Source: Microbacteriaceae bacterium PS02344
GTDB taxonomy: Bacteria; Actinomycetota; Actinomycetes; Actinomycetales; Microbacteriaceae
Reading direction: 5' to 3'
Length of the DNA stretch: 64,000 nucleotides
Assembly: GCA_029959905.1 (NCBI GenBank)
Contig: JASCNZ010000003.1
Span: forward strand, 1-64,000
Translations under genes and position numbers: made by a program
Shown here: one piece after another, positions 19,769 through 27,813 of the stretch
Position numbering within the stretch: position 1 is the first letter of the stretch
How the letters are laid out: every line of letters starts with the position of its first letter
The notes under the pieces: model-generated
Told to the model about the DNA's origin: nothing
Databases searched by the model: none
The model's input: only the letters and a program-made list of their open reading frames with translations

Positions 19769-20377
19769 ATGCCGTTGCCACCTGGACTCGACGTCATCGA
19801 GGACGCGATCGCCATGCTCACCGGTGAGCGATGGTCGATCGTGGACGCCACGAAGCACGTGCCATCCCGGCCGGGCCTGTACGCAATCTACGGCGATGAG
19901 ACAGCGTGGCGGAACCTCGGGCTCGAACCTCGCATCGAGCTGCCGCTCTATGTCGGCAAGGCCGAAGACAGCCTCGTCACTCGAGAGCTCAATGGTCACT
20001 TCGCCGCGAGCCCGGACATCGCGCCGCGCACGGGAAGCTCGACCGTTCGACGGTCGTTCGCAGCTCTCCTGCGCAATGTCCTGGACCTGCGGGCGGTTCC
20101 GAGGAACCTCAGCCGGCCCGCCCATTTCCCGAACTATGCCCTCGCGGAAGGCGGCGACGCACGCCTGAACGTGTGGATGCATGAACGTCTGTCACTGGCG
20201 GTCTGGCCGGCACCGCCAGCGCGCGACTGGTCGCTGGTAGACGTCGAGACCGCGGTCATCCATCACTTCACGCCCCCGATCAACATCTCGAAGAACCCTC
20301 GCAAGCTCGCCCGGTTGAGTCACGCCAGGGCGGCCATGGCGGCCGAAGCCTCAAAGTGGCGCACGGAGACGTCGTAA
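19769..20377 (+). CDS. GIY-YIG nuclease-like protein, first of the operon
   Basis: A 202-residue protein with a GIY-YIG-like core: RPGLYAIYG (near 33), LPLYVGKAEDSLVTRELNGHF (near 53-76) and a late acidic VETAVIHHFTPPINISKNPRKL. The spacing of GLYAIYG to LYVGK and the terminal N fit GIY-YIG nucleases. It opens a four-gene run (19769-22177) in which every junction overlaps (TAATG, then GTGA twice). That points to one translationally coupled system. Confidence 0.65.
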   Translation: MPLPPGLDVIEDAIAMLTGERWSIVDATKHVPSRPGLYAIYGDETAWRNLGLEPRIELPLYVGKAEDSLVTRELNGHFAASPDIAPRTGSSTVRRSFAALLRNVLDLRAVPRNLSRPAHFPNYALAEGGDARLNVWMHERLSLAVWPAPPARDWSLVDVETAVIHHFTPPINISKNPRKLARLSHARAAMAAEASKWRTETS

Positions 20378-20898
20378 TGGCGACGCAGTGGATCTACAAA
20401 CCTTCCTCCGACGGGTTGGCACGTTTCGTACTGGGCGTCGTCGGGACCAACCCGCTCGTCTGCTTCGGCATCAACCCCTCCACCGCCAAGCCCGGCGATC
20501 TCGATCCCATGGTGACGAGGGTAAAGAACTTCGCCGCTGCCCGCGGCTATGACGGATGGACCATGCTCAACGTCTACCCGCAGATCTCGACCGACCCCGC
20601 AGGGATGCACCGGCAGTACGACCCCAAGCTGAAGGCTGCGAACGAGCACCACATCGCGGCCGCAATCCGAGGCCGTCCGACGCTGCTCGCTGCATGGGGC
20701 GGGAACATGACGCGGCGACCGTACCTGTCGGGGCTACTCCGCGACATCCTGACGATCACCAACGCCTCGGGCGCCGAGTGGCTCTCTCTCGGCTCGCCCC
20801 TGAAGGACGGCCACCCGCCGCACCCCTCTCGGCTCGCGAACGCCACCCCCATCGTTCCGTTCGACATGAACGCTTATCGCTGGGCGCGCACCCCGTGA
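20377..20898 (+). CDS. DUF1643 family protein
   Basis: A 173-residue protein with the DUF1643 hallmarks: LVCFGINPSTAKPGDLDPMVTRVKNFAAARGYDGWTMLNVYP at the start (positions about 28-69), then LLAAWGG and a closing GSPLKDGHPPHPSRL. The family is common on phages and mobile elements and its reaction is unknown. The ATG overlaps the stop of the preceding gene by one base. Confidence 0.85.
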   Translation: MATQWIYKPSSDGLARFVLGVVGTNPLVCFGINPSTAKPGDLDPMVTRVKNFAAARGYDGWTMLNVYPQISTDPAGMHRQYDPKLKAANEHHIAAAIRGRPTLLAAWGGNMTRRPYLSGLLRDILTITNASGAEWLSLGSPLKDGHPPHPSRLANATPIVPFDMNAYRWARTP

Positions 20899-22025
20899 CG
20901 ACCGTCCCGGCGGATCTCGAGATCACCGTCACCCCGCGCGAGACACTCGTCTGGGCGCCGACCGTGCAGGCTGGTCAGGAGTTGCGCCGGGCTCTGGTCG
21001 ACGACGGCTACCTGGTGCTCGACGCGGACCCGTTCGAGCTGACCGGCGCCGGGCTCATCCCGGAAGGCGAGCACCTCGAGTTCGATCCCGCTCGGATCCT
21101 CAATGTCACGACAGGCCCCAACGCCAATGCGACTCTCCAGGCGCTGGTCGACTCCGGTCACACGCTCGTCTGGCACCGCTGGCAGACACGTCTTGCGCGG
21201 AAGGTGTGGGGCGTCAGCATCGCGATCCCACGCCGCGGCCGGCCGTGCGCCAGCGGTATCGAGCGAGCCACGCACTTCGGCACGACCGTACGCGGCAACG
21301 CAGGTCGTGGCCTGAAGATCTCCCGCGACACCTACGCGACAATCAACAAGCGTTCTTCGATGCCTCGCTGGTCCCGAGATGACAGCCCGGAGGCGTGGGA
21401 CCGGATGAACCACTACTTCGACGACGACGAGCACCGCATCCTCACCGACGAGTGGTGCGAAGCGCACCAGGCCGACGCGCTGGCGAACTTCGACATGAAC
21501 ATGGCCCACTTCGCCTCACTCGACGCGGTCGAGTTCGAAGCCACTCTGCAGCTGGCGCTCGACGGTCGCCCGGACATGGTCGAGGTGACGGATCTCACCG
21601 AGTGGATTGGCGTGCCTGGGGTCTACATCATGGTGCTCGACGAGTACCGGCAGGTCTACGTCGGTGCCTCATCCGAGTCCGCGGGGATCGCCAAGCGCAT
21701 CCGCCAGCACTGGACCAACCAGAAAGAGTTCGACCGCCTCATCTTCGGCCGTGTGGAGACATCGGTCCTGTCGATCGACAGCTTCCGCGCCCTGGACACC
21801 ACGCGCATCTTCGCCATGGAGACCACGGAGTACTTCGACGAGGAGATCTCGGTCCTCGCGCAGTTCCCGTCCAAGTTCGCGCTGAACCGCTTCATGGGCG
21901 GGAACGAAGCTGCGCGGTTCGCCGGCTTGGTCGGCGTCGACGCCGTGTTGCGCACGCGCGACCTCCCCAAGCCCACCGAGGGTATCAACGAAGACGCCGT
22001 CATCGCACAGAAAGAAAACACGTGA
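20895..22025 (+). CDS. GIY-YIG domain protein, second of the operon
   Basis: A 376-residue protein. The N-terminal half (1-220) is not recognised. The C-terminal half carries a clear GIY-YIG core: GVPGVYIMVLDEYRQVYVG (near 236), RIRQHW (near 265) and the catalytic-type Glu in METTEYFDEEISVL (near 310), ending with the Asn in KFALNRFMGG. The GTG start overlaps the DUF1643 stop. The N-terminal part may be a specificity domain. Confidence 0.7.
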   Translation: MTTVPADLEITVTPRETLVWAPTVQAGQELRRALVDDGYLVLDADPFELTGAGLIPEGEHLEFDPARILNVTTGPNANATLQALVDSGHTLVWHRWQTRLARKVWGVSIAIPRRGRPCASGIERATHFGTTVRGNAGRGLKISRDTYATINKRSSMPRWSRDDSPEAWDRMNHYFDDDEHRILTDEWCEAHQADALANFDMNMAHFASLDAVEFEATLQLALDGRPDMVEVTDLTEWIGVPGVYIMVLDEYRQVYVGASSESAGIAKRIRQHWTNQKEFDRLIFGRVETSVLSIDSFRALDTTRIFAMETTEYFDEEISVLAQFPSKFALNRFMGGNEAARFAGLVGVDAVLRTRDLPKPTEGINEDAVIAQKENT

Positions 22026-22177
22026 CCGATCTCGACGACACCACCCGTCGCGCCCGACTGCGGAATGTCCGCGCAGCACTGGAAGAGCTTCACGCGGCGG
22101 CACTCGCCGAACACGACGGACGCGTCTTCACGACGAAGGAAACACTCGACCAGATAGCAGGCGACCTCTCGAAGTGA
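22022..22177 (+). CDS. Small 51-residue protein closing the GIY-YIG operon
   Basis: The GTG overlaps the upstream stop in a GTGA. The product is helical and charged (TDLDDTTRRARLRNVRAALEEL..., ending LDQIAGDLSK) with no known motif. Strict overlap with the preceding gene supports it as a real gene; it may be a regulator or immunity partner. Confidence 0.55.
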   Translation: MTDLDDTTRRARLRNVRAALEELHAAALAEHDGRVFTTKETLDQIAGDLSK

Positions 22178-22193
22178 CGCCCTGCAGTGCGGC

Positions 22194-22331
22194 GGGGTCA
22201 TAAGTCATGGCGGAACCCCACTGCTTATGACCCCCGAGCAGACTTCCGCGGGATATCGCGGATCTCGTGTGCTCTCCCGCGCTCGATTACTGGGGCACTT
22301 CGACAGAACCCCCAGCAATCGAGCGAATCTG
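22194..22331. repeat. Double-dyad module, copy B
   Basis: Dyad 1 is GGGGTCATAAG (22194-22204) with CTTATGACCCC (22224-22234). Dyad 2 is GCTCGATTACTGGGG (22281-22295) with 14 of 15 matching bases (22310-22324), then TGAGCGG (22331-22337 region). Same orientation as copy A, 5.53 kb away. The loop shares GGGGCACTTC with copy A. Confidence 0.85.
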
Positions 22332-22361
22332 AGCGGTCGGGCAGACCGGCCTGTGGAGGGA

Positions 22362-22565
22362 ATGTCGGTCGCTCGGCGGCGCCCTCACACTCTTGCCGGC
22401 GTGACCTCGACCCCGTTCGCTTCCCCGAATCCTGAACCACCTGCGGAGCGCGAGCGGTGCCGGGAGTGCGACCGAGGGATGGATTGGGTCCGCGTCCAGC
22501 CTGGATACCTCTGGCAGTGCTGGACCTGTGGTCGGATCCGCTTCCCTCGCGCCCCGGAGCAGTGA
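22362..22565 (+). CDS. Small zinc-ribbon-like protein
   Basis: A 67-residue protein with CRECDRGMDWVRVQPG, a Trp, then CWTCGRIRFP, a four-Cys ribbon. GGAGGG precedes the ATG closely. The upstream frame extends into repeat copy B, so I started at the internal ATG. A similar small Cys-rich gene lies at 24268 in the next block. Function is unknown. Confidence 0.5.
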   Translation: MSVARRRPHTLAGVTSTPFASPNPEPPAERERCRECDRGMDWVRVQPGYLWQCWTCGRIRFPRAPEQ

Positions 22566-22703
22566 CACAGGAGCGCCGTAGGGCCGGTGCTCCACTGCAA
22601 CGTCCGCCCCACCCGATAGCTTGGGGCGGCCCGCCGAGCTCGGAGAGAACGGCTCGACTCGGCCAGCCAGAAACGCTACACCACCGGTTTCGGTGCTGTT
22701 GGG
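22566..22703. other. Gap before repeat R1
   Basis: No supported gene. It holds only short frames without ribosome sites. Confidence 0.4.
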
Positions 22704-22800
22704 TTTCGGCAGGGGGTTACGGCGGGTCGGTCCTCGGCGTGTCGTGCCGTCGATCGAGATAATCGGTCAGCCCGCCGCAATCGATCGTTTGCGGCGGGCA
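22704..22800. repeat. Module-boundary repeat R1 (divergent copy)
   Basis: Arms CCCGCCGCAA (22771-22780) and TTGCGGCGGG (22789-22798) flank TCGATCGT, matching the palindrome of R2-R4. TTACGGC near 22717, the complement of their GCCGTAA, lies at about the same distance on the left. It also works as a plausible terminator for the convergent CDF gene. Confidence 0.5.
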
Positions 22801-22816
22801 GAGGTTCAGCCTGGTG

Positions 22817-23464
22817 TCAGTCGTCGTTGTCGAGATGTTCGAGTACCTCGAACGGAGACTCGACGTCCCCGCGCCATGCTTCGATGCCTTCACGGATCGC
22901 GAGAACGGCGACGACGAGTGCAGCGACGGAGTCGGCCCACCACCAGCCGAACAGCGTGTTCAGGATGAGGCCGATGAACACTGCGCCTGAGAGATAGATG
23001 CACAGGATCAGTTGCTTCGCGTCGGCCATCACGCTCTTGGATTCGAGTTCACGTCCGGTGCGTACTTCGAACCATGCCAGCAGCGGCATGACGATCAGGC
23101 TCAGGGCGGTGATGCCCAGTCCGAGGGGGCTGTGTTCCGGGCCTTCCTGGCTAATCAGACTCATCACCGCGTCGACGGTGACGTAAGCAGCGAGAGCAAA
23201 GAACGCCAGTCCGATCGCTCGAACGGTGACTTTCTCCCAGCGCTCGGGGTCCTTCCGGGTGAACTGCCAAGCGATCGCCGCGGCGGATAGCACCTCGACA
23301 ACCGAGTCGAGTCCGAAGCCGATCAGCGCGGCTGACGATGCCAGGGTTCCCGCCCAGATCGCGACGATCGCCTCAATGACGTTGTACGAGATCGTGAACC
23401 CGACGATGAAGCGCACCCGACGGTGCAGTGTCGATCGCCGTGCTGCCGTCATCGGCGCGCTCAT
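22817..23464 (-). CDS. Cation diffusion facilitator (heavy-metal efflux)
   Basis: A 215-residue, six-helix CDF-like membrane protein. The metal-site pattern GFGLDSVVEVLSA lies in helix 2 and WWADSVAALVVAVLAIREGIEA in helix 5, both with the expected Asp. It lacks a long cytoplasmic C-terminal domain. The ATG overlaps the stop of cmtR (ATGA). The regulator suggests export of cadmium or lead, possibly zinc. Confidence 0.8.
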   Translation of the reverse strand: MSAPMTAARRSTLHRRVRFIVGFTISYNVIEAIVAIWAGTLASSAALIGFGLDSVVEVLSAAAIAWQFTRKDPERWEKVTVRAIGLAFFALAAYVTVDAVMSLISQEGPEHSPLGLGITALSLIVMPLLAWFEVRTGRELESKSVMADAKQLILCIYLSGAVFIGLILNTLFGWWWADSVAALVVAVLAIREGIEAWRGDVESPFEVLEHLDNDD

Positions 23465-23820
23465 GCGTCTGCTCCGACAGCGCAGCATCCGGGAACGGCG
23501 CAAGAGGCATCAACGCATGGTGCGTTCTCATCCACGGCCAGCGTTACGTCGACCAGTGCCTTCAGAGCCGCTGCAAGGTGCGGGTCTGCGATCTCGTAGC
23601 GCGTCTGCCGCCCCTCGGGCTCCGCGACTACGATGCCGCAATCACGGAGGCATGTCAGGTGATTCGAGACATTCGACCGGGACAGCTCAAGGGACCGGGA
23701 CAAGACCACCGGGTAGCTCGGTGCATCGAGCAGCGACATCAAGATGCGGGAACGGGTGGGATCAGCCATGGCCCGACCGAGACGGTTCATCACGTCGAGC
23801 CGAGAGGCAATAGTCAGCAT
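23461..23820 (-). CDS. cmtR: CmtR-like Cd/Pb-sensing ArsR-family repressor
   Basis: A 119-residue winged-helix repressor. The recognition region SRSNVSNHLTCLRDCGIVV holds the two Cys (CLRDC) that bind Cd or Pb in M. tuberculosis CmtR, and NAPCVDASC supplies the C-terminal Cys ligand. The tail has two extra Cys (GCC). It is co-transcribed with the CDF exporter. A perfect 7-bp-arm palindrome just upstream is the expected operator. Confidence 0.85.
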   Translation of the reverse strand: MLTIASRLDVMNRLGRAMADPTRSRILMSLLDAPSYPVVLSRSLELSRSNVSNHLTCLRDCGIVVAEPEGRQTRYEIADPHLAAALKALVDVTLAVDENAPCVDASCAVPGCCAVGADA

Positions 23821-23822
23821 AC

Positions 23823-23840
23823 GATGACTATACAGTCATC
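23823..23840 (-). promoter_or_regulatory. CmtR operator / promoter
   Basis: GATGACTATACAGTCATC is a palindrome with 7-bp arms and a 4-base centre, immediately upstream of cmtR. On the minus strand TATAGT inside it is a good -10, with TTGAGC 18 bases upstream, so a bound repressor would block the promoter. Confidence 0.6.
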
Positions 23841-23966
23841 AGTGACCTATGCTCAAAGCATACTCGTCAGCCGCCGGGCACCTGTGAACGGAGACACATG
23901 CTCATCGTTTCCAGCAGGGGCACCTACCTACCGAGATTGAGCATCGAAAAAGAGGATCCTGGAACC

Positions 23967-24278
23967 ATGAAGATCGAGCTGCTACACATCGCTGATTGCC
24001 CCAGTTGGGTTGAGGCTGGCCGTCGCGTTTCGGAGGCGCTCCGAGCGACAGGGCGCGACGAATCAACTCTGCATTACCGGCTCATACGAACCGAAGAAGA
24101 CGCCGCAGCAGTCCCGTTTGCAGGCTCCCCGACCATCACCCTGAATGGGAACGATCTTTTCCCGGGTTCGGATCGCAGCAGCGATTTGGCCTGCCGTATC
24201 TACAGCACACCCACTGGGCTAGCGGGAATGCCGACGGTTGAACAGATCCGAGAGGCGATCGACGCTCATGTCGACTGA
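23967..24278 (+). CDS. Thioredoxin-fold small protein of metal operons
   Basis: A 103-residue protein starting MKIELLHIADCPSWVEA. The strand-CPxW-helix start matches thioredoxin-like proteins found beside mercury and arsenic genes in actinomycetes. A cis-Pro segment (GSPTITLNG) and a C-terminal helix are present. Only one Cys of the redox pair remains, so it may be a metal-binding chaperone. Its stop overlaps the next ATG. Confidence 0.6.
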   Translation: MKIELLHIADCPSWVEAGRRVSEALRATGRDESTLHYRLIRTEEDAAAVPFAGSPTITLNGNDLFPGSDRSSDLACRIYSTPTGLAGMPTVEQIREAIDAHVD

Positions 24279-24420
24279 ACTCAATACCGCCTGCACGTGC
24301 TGCGGCCGGCATCTGCCACGAAAGAAACTGCACGCCCTAGGCGACGGGGGTGCTTTCATCTGTCGACGATGCGGTTGGTGGGTAGCACTGCGCCTCCGCC
24401 GGGACCACCTGCCTAGCTAG
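24268..24420 (+). CDS. Small Cys-rich zinc-ribbon-like protein
   Basis: A 50-residue protein with ACTCCGRHLPRKKL and FICRRCGWW, giving two CxxC-like pairs. It overlaps the preceding gene by 11 bases in another frame, so it is probably co-translated. It resembles the gene at 22362 in size and layout but not in detail. Confidence 0.5.
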   Translation: MSTELNTACTCCGRHLPRKKLHALGDGGAFICRRCGWWVALRLRRDHLPS

Positions 24421-24452
24421 GCTCTCGGCGCGGGAGCCGGCCTCAGGGCGAC

Positions 24453-25835
24453 TTAGACCAAAGCGCTCGTCCGAGTTTCGCGCTCCCACGCCTGGGTTGC
24501 GACCTGGACGGCGTCCCACGGGGAGCCGAGCGGAGGGGTGTAGGAGAGGTCGAGATCACTCATCGCCGCGACCGTCATCCCGTGATGCAGCGCTGTGGCA
24601 TAGGTGTCGACGCGCTTCGAGATCTCCGCACCGCGGGTACCGACGAGCTGCGCGCCGAGCAGACGGCCATCTCGGGTGTCTCCGGTGATGCGGATGCTGA
24701 TGGGCGTCGCTCCCGGGTAGTACCGCTTGTGGTCATCCGCGATCGCGGTGTGACTGTGTGGTGCGAAGCCTGCGGCAGCTGCTTCGTGGTCGCGCAGGCC
24801 CGTGCGAGCTGCAACGAGGTCGAAGACCTTCACGACCTGCGTGCCGAGGCTCCCGGCGAACTGCGCGTCGCCGCCGATCGCGTTCTCGCCCGCGACGCGG
24901 CCTTGCTTGTGGGCGGTCGTGCCGAGCGGGAGATACGTGACACCGAGGAGGCGGTGATGAGTGACCACTCCGTCGCCGGCCGCCCAAACGTGCGGCAGGC
25001 CGGTGCGCATCCGATCGTCGACGACCACAGCGCCGCCCGCGCCCGTGGTTGCACCGGCTGCGGTGAGAAGGCTGGTGTTGGGCCGTACGCCGACGACGAC
25101 GAGCACCACGTCAGCGGTGCGGGAGAACGGGTCACCGTCTCGGGTTCCTGCAACAGTGATTCGTCCTGCGTCGCGTGTGACAGCTTCGACGCGGGTATCG
25201 GTGAGGACGTCGACGCCGTGGCGGGTGAGTCCGTCGTGTACGAGGGAACCGAGTTCGGGATCGAGGGTGGAGAGGACTTCGGGGCCGCGCTGGAGTTGGG
25301 TGACCTGGAGGCCGCGCACAGTGAGGGCTTCGGCCATCTCGAGGCCGACGTAGCCAGCTCCGACGATGATCGCCGTCTCGGGCTGATGCTCGTCGAGGTA
25401 CTTCTCGAGCGCGAACGTGTCGCCCATCGAGTGCAGCAGGTGCACGCCGTCGTCGGGGCCGAGCTGGTCAAGCCCTGATATTCCGGCTGTCGACGGCGCT
25501 GCCCCCGTGCCGACCATGAGCTCGTCGTACGGGATGGTCGATTCCGTGCCGTCGGCGTCGCGGACGGTGAGCCGGCGGCTGTCGACGTCGATGCTGGTGG
25601 CGAGGGTGTCAAGCCGGAGGTTCATGCCGGTGGCTTCGAGATCCGCGTGGGTGCGGTGGGCGAGCGACTGCCAGGGCTGCACCTCCCGGGAGAAGTAGTA
25701 CGGGATGCCGCAGATCGAGAAGTTCGGGTAGGCGTCGGCCACGACGACTGTGACATCGACGGACGGGTCGAGTTCACGGGCCCGGAGGGCGGTGGAGATT
25801 CCGGCGTCGCTTCCGCCGATCGCTACAAGATGCAT
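24453..25835 (-). CDS. FAD-dependent pyridine-nucleotide disulfide oxidoreductase (CoA-disulfide reductase type)
   Basis: A 460-residue flavoenzyme. The FAD motif is GGSDAGISTALRA at the N-terminus. The single redox Cys is in FSICGIPYYFS (Cys42), typical of NADH oxidase/CoA-disulfide reductases. The NAD motif GAGYVGLEMAEAL lies near 165, the second FAD motif VWAAGDGV near 290, and a dimerization domain follows. It lies 11 bases after the aquaporin gene in a minus-strand arsenic unit, so it may supply reducing power or help recycle arsenic species. Confidence 0.85.
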   Translation of the reverse strand: MHLVAIGGSDAGISTALRARELDPSVDVTVVVADAYPNFSICGIPYYFSREVQPWQSLAHRTHADLEATGMNLRLDTLATSIDVDSRRLTVRDADGTESTIPYDELMVGTGAAPSTAGISGLDQLGPDDGVHLLHSMGDTFALEKYLDEHQPETAIIVGAGYVGLEMAEALTVRGLQVTQLQRGPEVLSTLDPELGSLVHDGLTRHGVDVLTDTRVEAVTRDAGRITVAGTRDGDPFSRTADVVLVVVGVRPNTSLLTAAGATTGAGGAVVVDDRMRTGLPHVWAAGDGVVTHHRLLGVTYLPLGTTAHKQGRVAGENAIGGDAQFAGSLGTQVVKVFDLVAARTGLRDHEAAAAGFAPHSHTAIADDHKRYYPGATPISIRITGDTRDGRLLGAQLVGTRGAEISKRVDTYATALHHGMTVAAMSDLDLSYTPPLGSPWDAVQVATQAWERETRTSALV

Positions 25836-25846
25836 GAAGGCGCCTT

Positions 25847-26599
25847 TCAGGGCTGGGTTTCGAGTTTCTGAGGAACCACGACGTCGCCGGCCGTGCGGGC
25901 GGCGATTGGATAGAGGGCGAGGAGCAGTGCGAGGCCGATGGCAGCCCCGACGAGCTGTGCAGCGATGAACGGCGCCACAGACGACGGTGCGATACCGGCG
26001 AACGTATCGGTGAACATGCGAGCGATCGTGACGGCGGGATTCGCGAACGATGTGGAGCTGGTGAACCAGTAGGCCGCGCCGATGTACGCACCGACCGCGG
26101 CGGCCGTGACCGACCCCTTTCCGGTGCGGGCGAGAGCGAAGATCAGCAGCACGAGCCCTGCAGTGGCGACCACTTCCCCGACCAGGTGCCCGCCTGTGGC
26201 CCGGTCGTTGGACGAGAACCCGGGGCCGGTGTCGAACATGACCCCCGCTAGCAGGGTGCCGGCGATGCCGCCGAAGATCTGCGCGAGCACGTACGCAGCG
26301 ACGTCGCGCAACGGAAGCCCGGTGCTGGCGCTGCGGCCAAGCAGCCAGTCCGCGACCGTCACCACGGGGTTGAAGTGCGCGCCAGACACTGGCCCGAGCA
26401 TCAGGATCAGCACCGTCAGACCGAGGGCAGTGGTCAGGCTGTTCTCCAGCAGCTGGAGGCCGACATCATCCGGGGACAACCGCTGCGCGGCGATACCGGA
26501 ACCCACCACGATAGTGACGAGCAGACCAGTTCCAAGGAACTCGGCGGTAGCTCGGCGCAGAAGGTGTGGCCGTGCGAGGGCGGGGTGAGGTGTTTTCAT
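25847..26599 (-). CDS. Aquaglyceroporin-type channel of the arsenic operon
   Basis: A 250-residue MIP-family protein with six membrane helices and both half-helix motifs: HFNPVVT (near 78) and FANPAVT (near 185). In arsenic operons such channels (AqpS type) pass arsenite after arsenate is reduced. It is divergent from the ArsR-ArsC fusion across a 48-base region holding an inverted repeat. The ATG lies at 26599. Confidence 0.85.
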   Translation of the reverse strand: MKTPHPALARPHLLRRATAEFLGTGLLVTIVVGSGIAAQRLSPDDVGLQLLENSLTTALGLTVLILMLGPVSGAHFNPVVTVADWLLGRSASTGLPLRDVAAYVLAQIFGGIAGTLLAGVMFDTGPGFSSNDRATGGHLVGEVVATAGLVLLIFALARTGKGSVTAAAVGAYIGAAYWFTSSTSFANPAVTIARMFTDTFAGIAPSSVAPFIAAQLVGAAIGLALLLALYPIAARTAGDVVVPQKLETQP

Positions 26600-26607
26600 G
26601 TCGGCTC

Positions 26608-26640
26608 ATCTTGACCCGAACGGGGTACTTCAGTCAAGAT
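26608..26640. promoter_or_regulatory. Divergent ars operator
   Basis: ATCTTGAC (26608-26615) and GTCAAGAT (26633-26640) are perfect 8-bp inverted arms between two divergent starts. TCAAGATTGA overlaps the right arm and is itself a short dyad of the TCAA/TTGA kind seen in ArsR sites. Confidence 0.55.
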
Positions 26641-26647
26641 TGAGACA

Positions 26648-27322
26648 ATGAACACTGAACGAACTGACCAGGTGGAGGTGCGCGCCGCGAAGCACGCTGC
26701 GCTGAGCGACCCATCTCGCCTGCGGATCGTCGATCGTCTCACGCTGGGCGACCTCTCGCCCACCGAAATCGGAATGGCGTTGGGCCTTCCCTCCAACCTC
26801 GTCACCCATCATCTGAACGTGCTGGAGTCGGTGGGGATGGTCTCGCGGTCCCGCTCGGAGGCCGATAGACGGCGCAGCTACGTTCACCTCTCAGATAACG
26901 CACTCCGCGGGCTCACACCCGGCCGGGTCGAGCGCGCAGATCGCGTCGTGTTCGTTTGTACGGCGAACTCCGCCCGGTCGCAGCTCGCCGCGGCGTTGTG
27001 GTCGACCCGCAGCAGTATCCCCGCGACGTCGGGAGGAACGCACCCGACGGGGCGGATAGATCCGGGCGCAGTCGCCGCTGCCGATCGCCACACTCTCGCG
27101 CTGCACGATGAGGCACCCCGCGCTCTGACTTCGGTCCTGACCGATTCAGATTTCGTGGTGACGGTGTGCGACAGCGCCCACGAAGAACTCGGCGCCATCG
27201 GACACCTGCACTGGTCGATCCCCGACCCCGTTCGGATCGGCACCGATGACGCCTTCGACACCGCCTACGACGAGCTGGAGCGCCGCATCGCGGAACTCGC
27301 ACCCCGGCTCGCCGCCAGCTGA
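26648..27322 (+). CDS. ArsR regulator - arsenate reductase (LMW phosphatase) fusion
   Basis: A 224-residue fusion. Residues 1-85 are an ArsR-type winged helix (ALSDPSRLRIVDRL, PSNLVTHHLNVLESVGMV). Residues 95-224 are a low-molecular-weight phosphatase domain opening VVFVCTANSARSQLAAA, with the CX5R loop CTANSAR and a late Asp in IPDPVRIG. One polypeptide may sense arsenite and reduce arsenate. The DNA-binding half lacks an obvious Cys pair in the recognition helix, so the sensing site is unclear. Confidence 0.85.
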   Translation: MNTERTDQVEVRAAKHAALSDPSRLRIVDRLTLGDLSPTEIGMALGLPSNLVTHHLNVLESVGMVSRSRSEADRRRSYVHLSDNALRGLTPGRVERADRVVFVCTANSARSQLAAALWSTRSSIPATSGGTHPTGRIDPGAVAAADRHTLALHDEAPRALTSVLTDSDFVVTVCDSAHEELGAIGHLHWSIPDPVRIGTDDAFDTAYDELERRIAELAPRLAAS

Positions 27323-27344
27323 AACCCAACCTGAAAGAGCCCCC

Positions 27345-27740
27345 GTGACTGACACCACTCCGACCGTCCTTTTCATCTGCCAGCACAACGCCGGCCGGTC
27401 GCAGCTCGGCGCGGCTCTCCTAGAGCACCTGGCCGGGGACCGGTTTCGGGCCACGTCTGCGGGCCTCTCCCCCGCCGACGAAGTGAACCCGGCCGTGGCC
27501 GACACTGTCGCAGAACTCGGAATGAACATCACCGATCGCGTACCGCGCGCCGTCACAGTCGAAGACCTGGACGCCGCCGACCTCATCGTCCTTATGAAGC
27601 CCGGACTCACCCTGCCTTCCACCCCTCGCGGAAAGGTTCTGGAGTGGTCGTTCCCCAACCCCGAGTCCTGGGACGCCGAAGCAGTGCGCCCGCTACGGGA
27701 AGCGGTGGCCGAGAGGATTCGTACGACGATTCTCACCTGA
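27345..27740 (+). CDS. arsC: Arsenate reductase, LMW phosphatase type
   Basis: A 131-residue enzyme reducing arsenate to arsenite. FICQHNAGRSQLGAALL carries the CX5R loop (CQHNAGR). TSAGLSPADEVNP and the late WSFPNPES with its Asp-containing loop follow. Actinobacterial members of this size use mycothiol and mycoredoxin. The GTG start follows the fusion gene by 22 bases, with GAAAGAG upstream. Confidence 0.85.
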   Translation: MTDTTPTVLFICQHNAGRSQLGAALLEHLAGDRFRATSAGLSPADEVNPAVADTVAELGMNITDRVPRAVTVEDLDAADLIVLMKPGLTLPSTPRGKVLEWSFPNPESWDAEAVRPLREAVAERIRTTILT

Positions 27741-27813
27741 GTTTCCCTTGTCACGAACCCGGCCCTGGCGTGGGTGATTCGTGCGGGACCGGGTGAGTCG
27801 ACATGCTGGGAAC

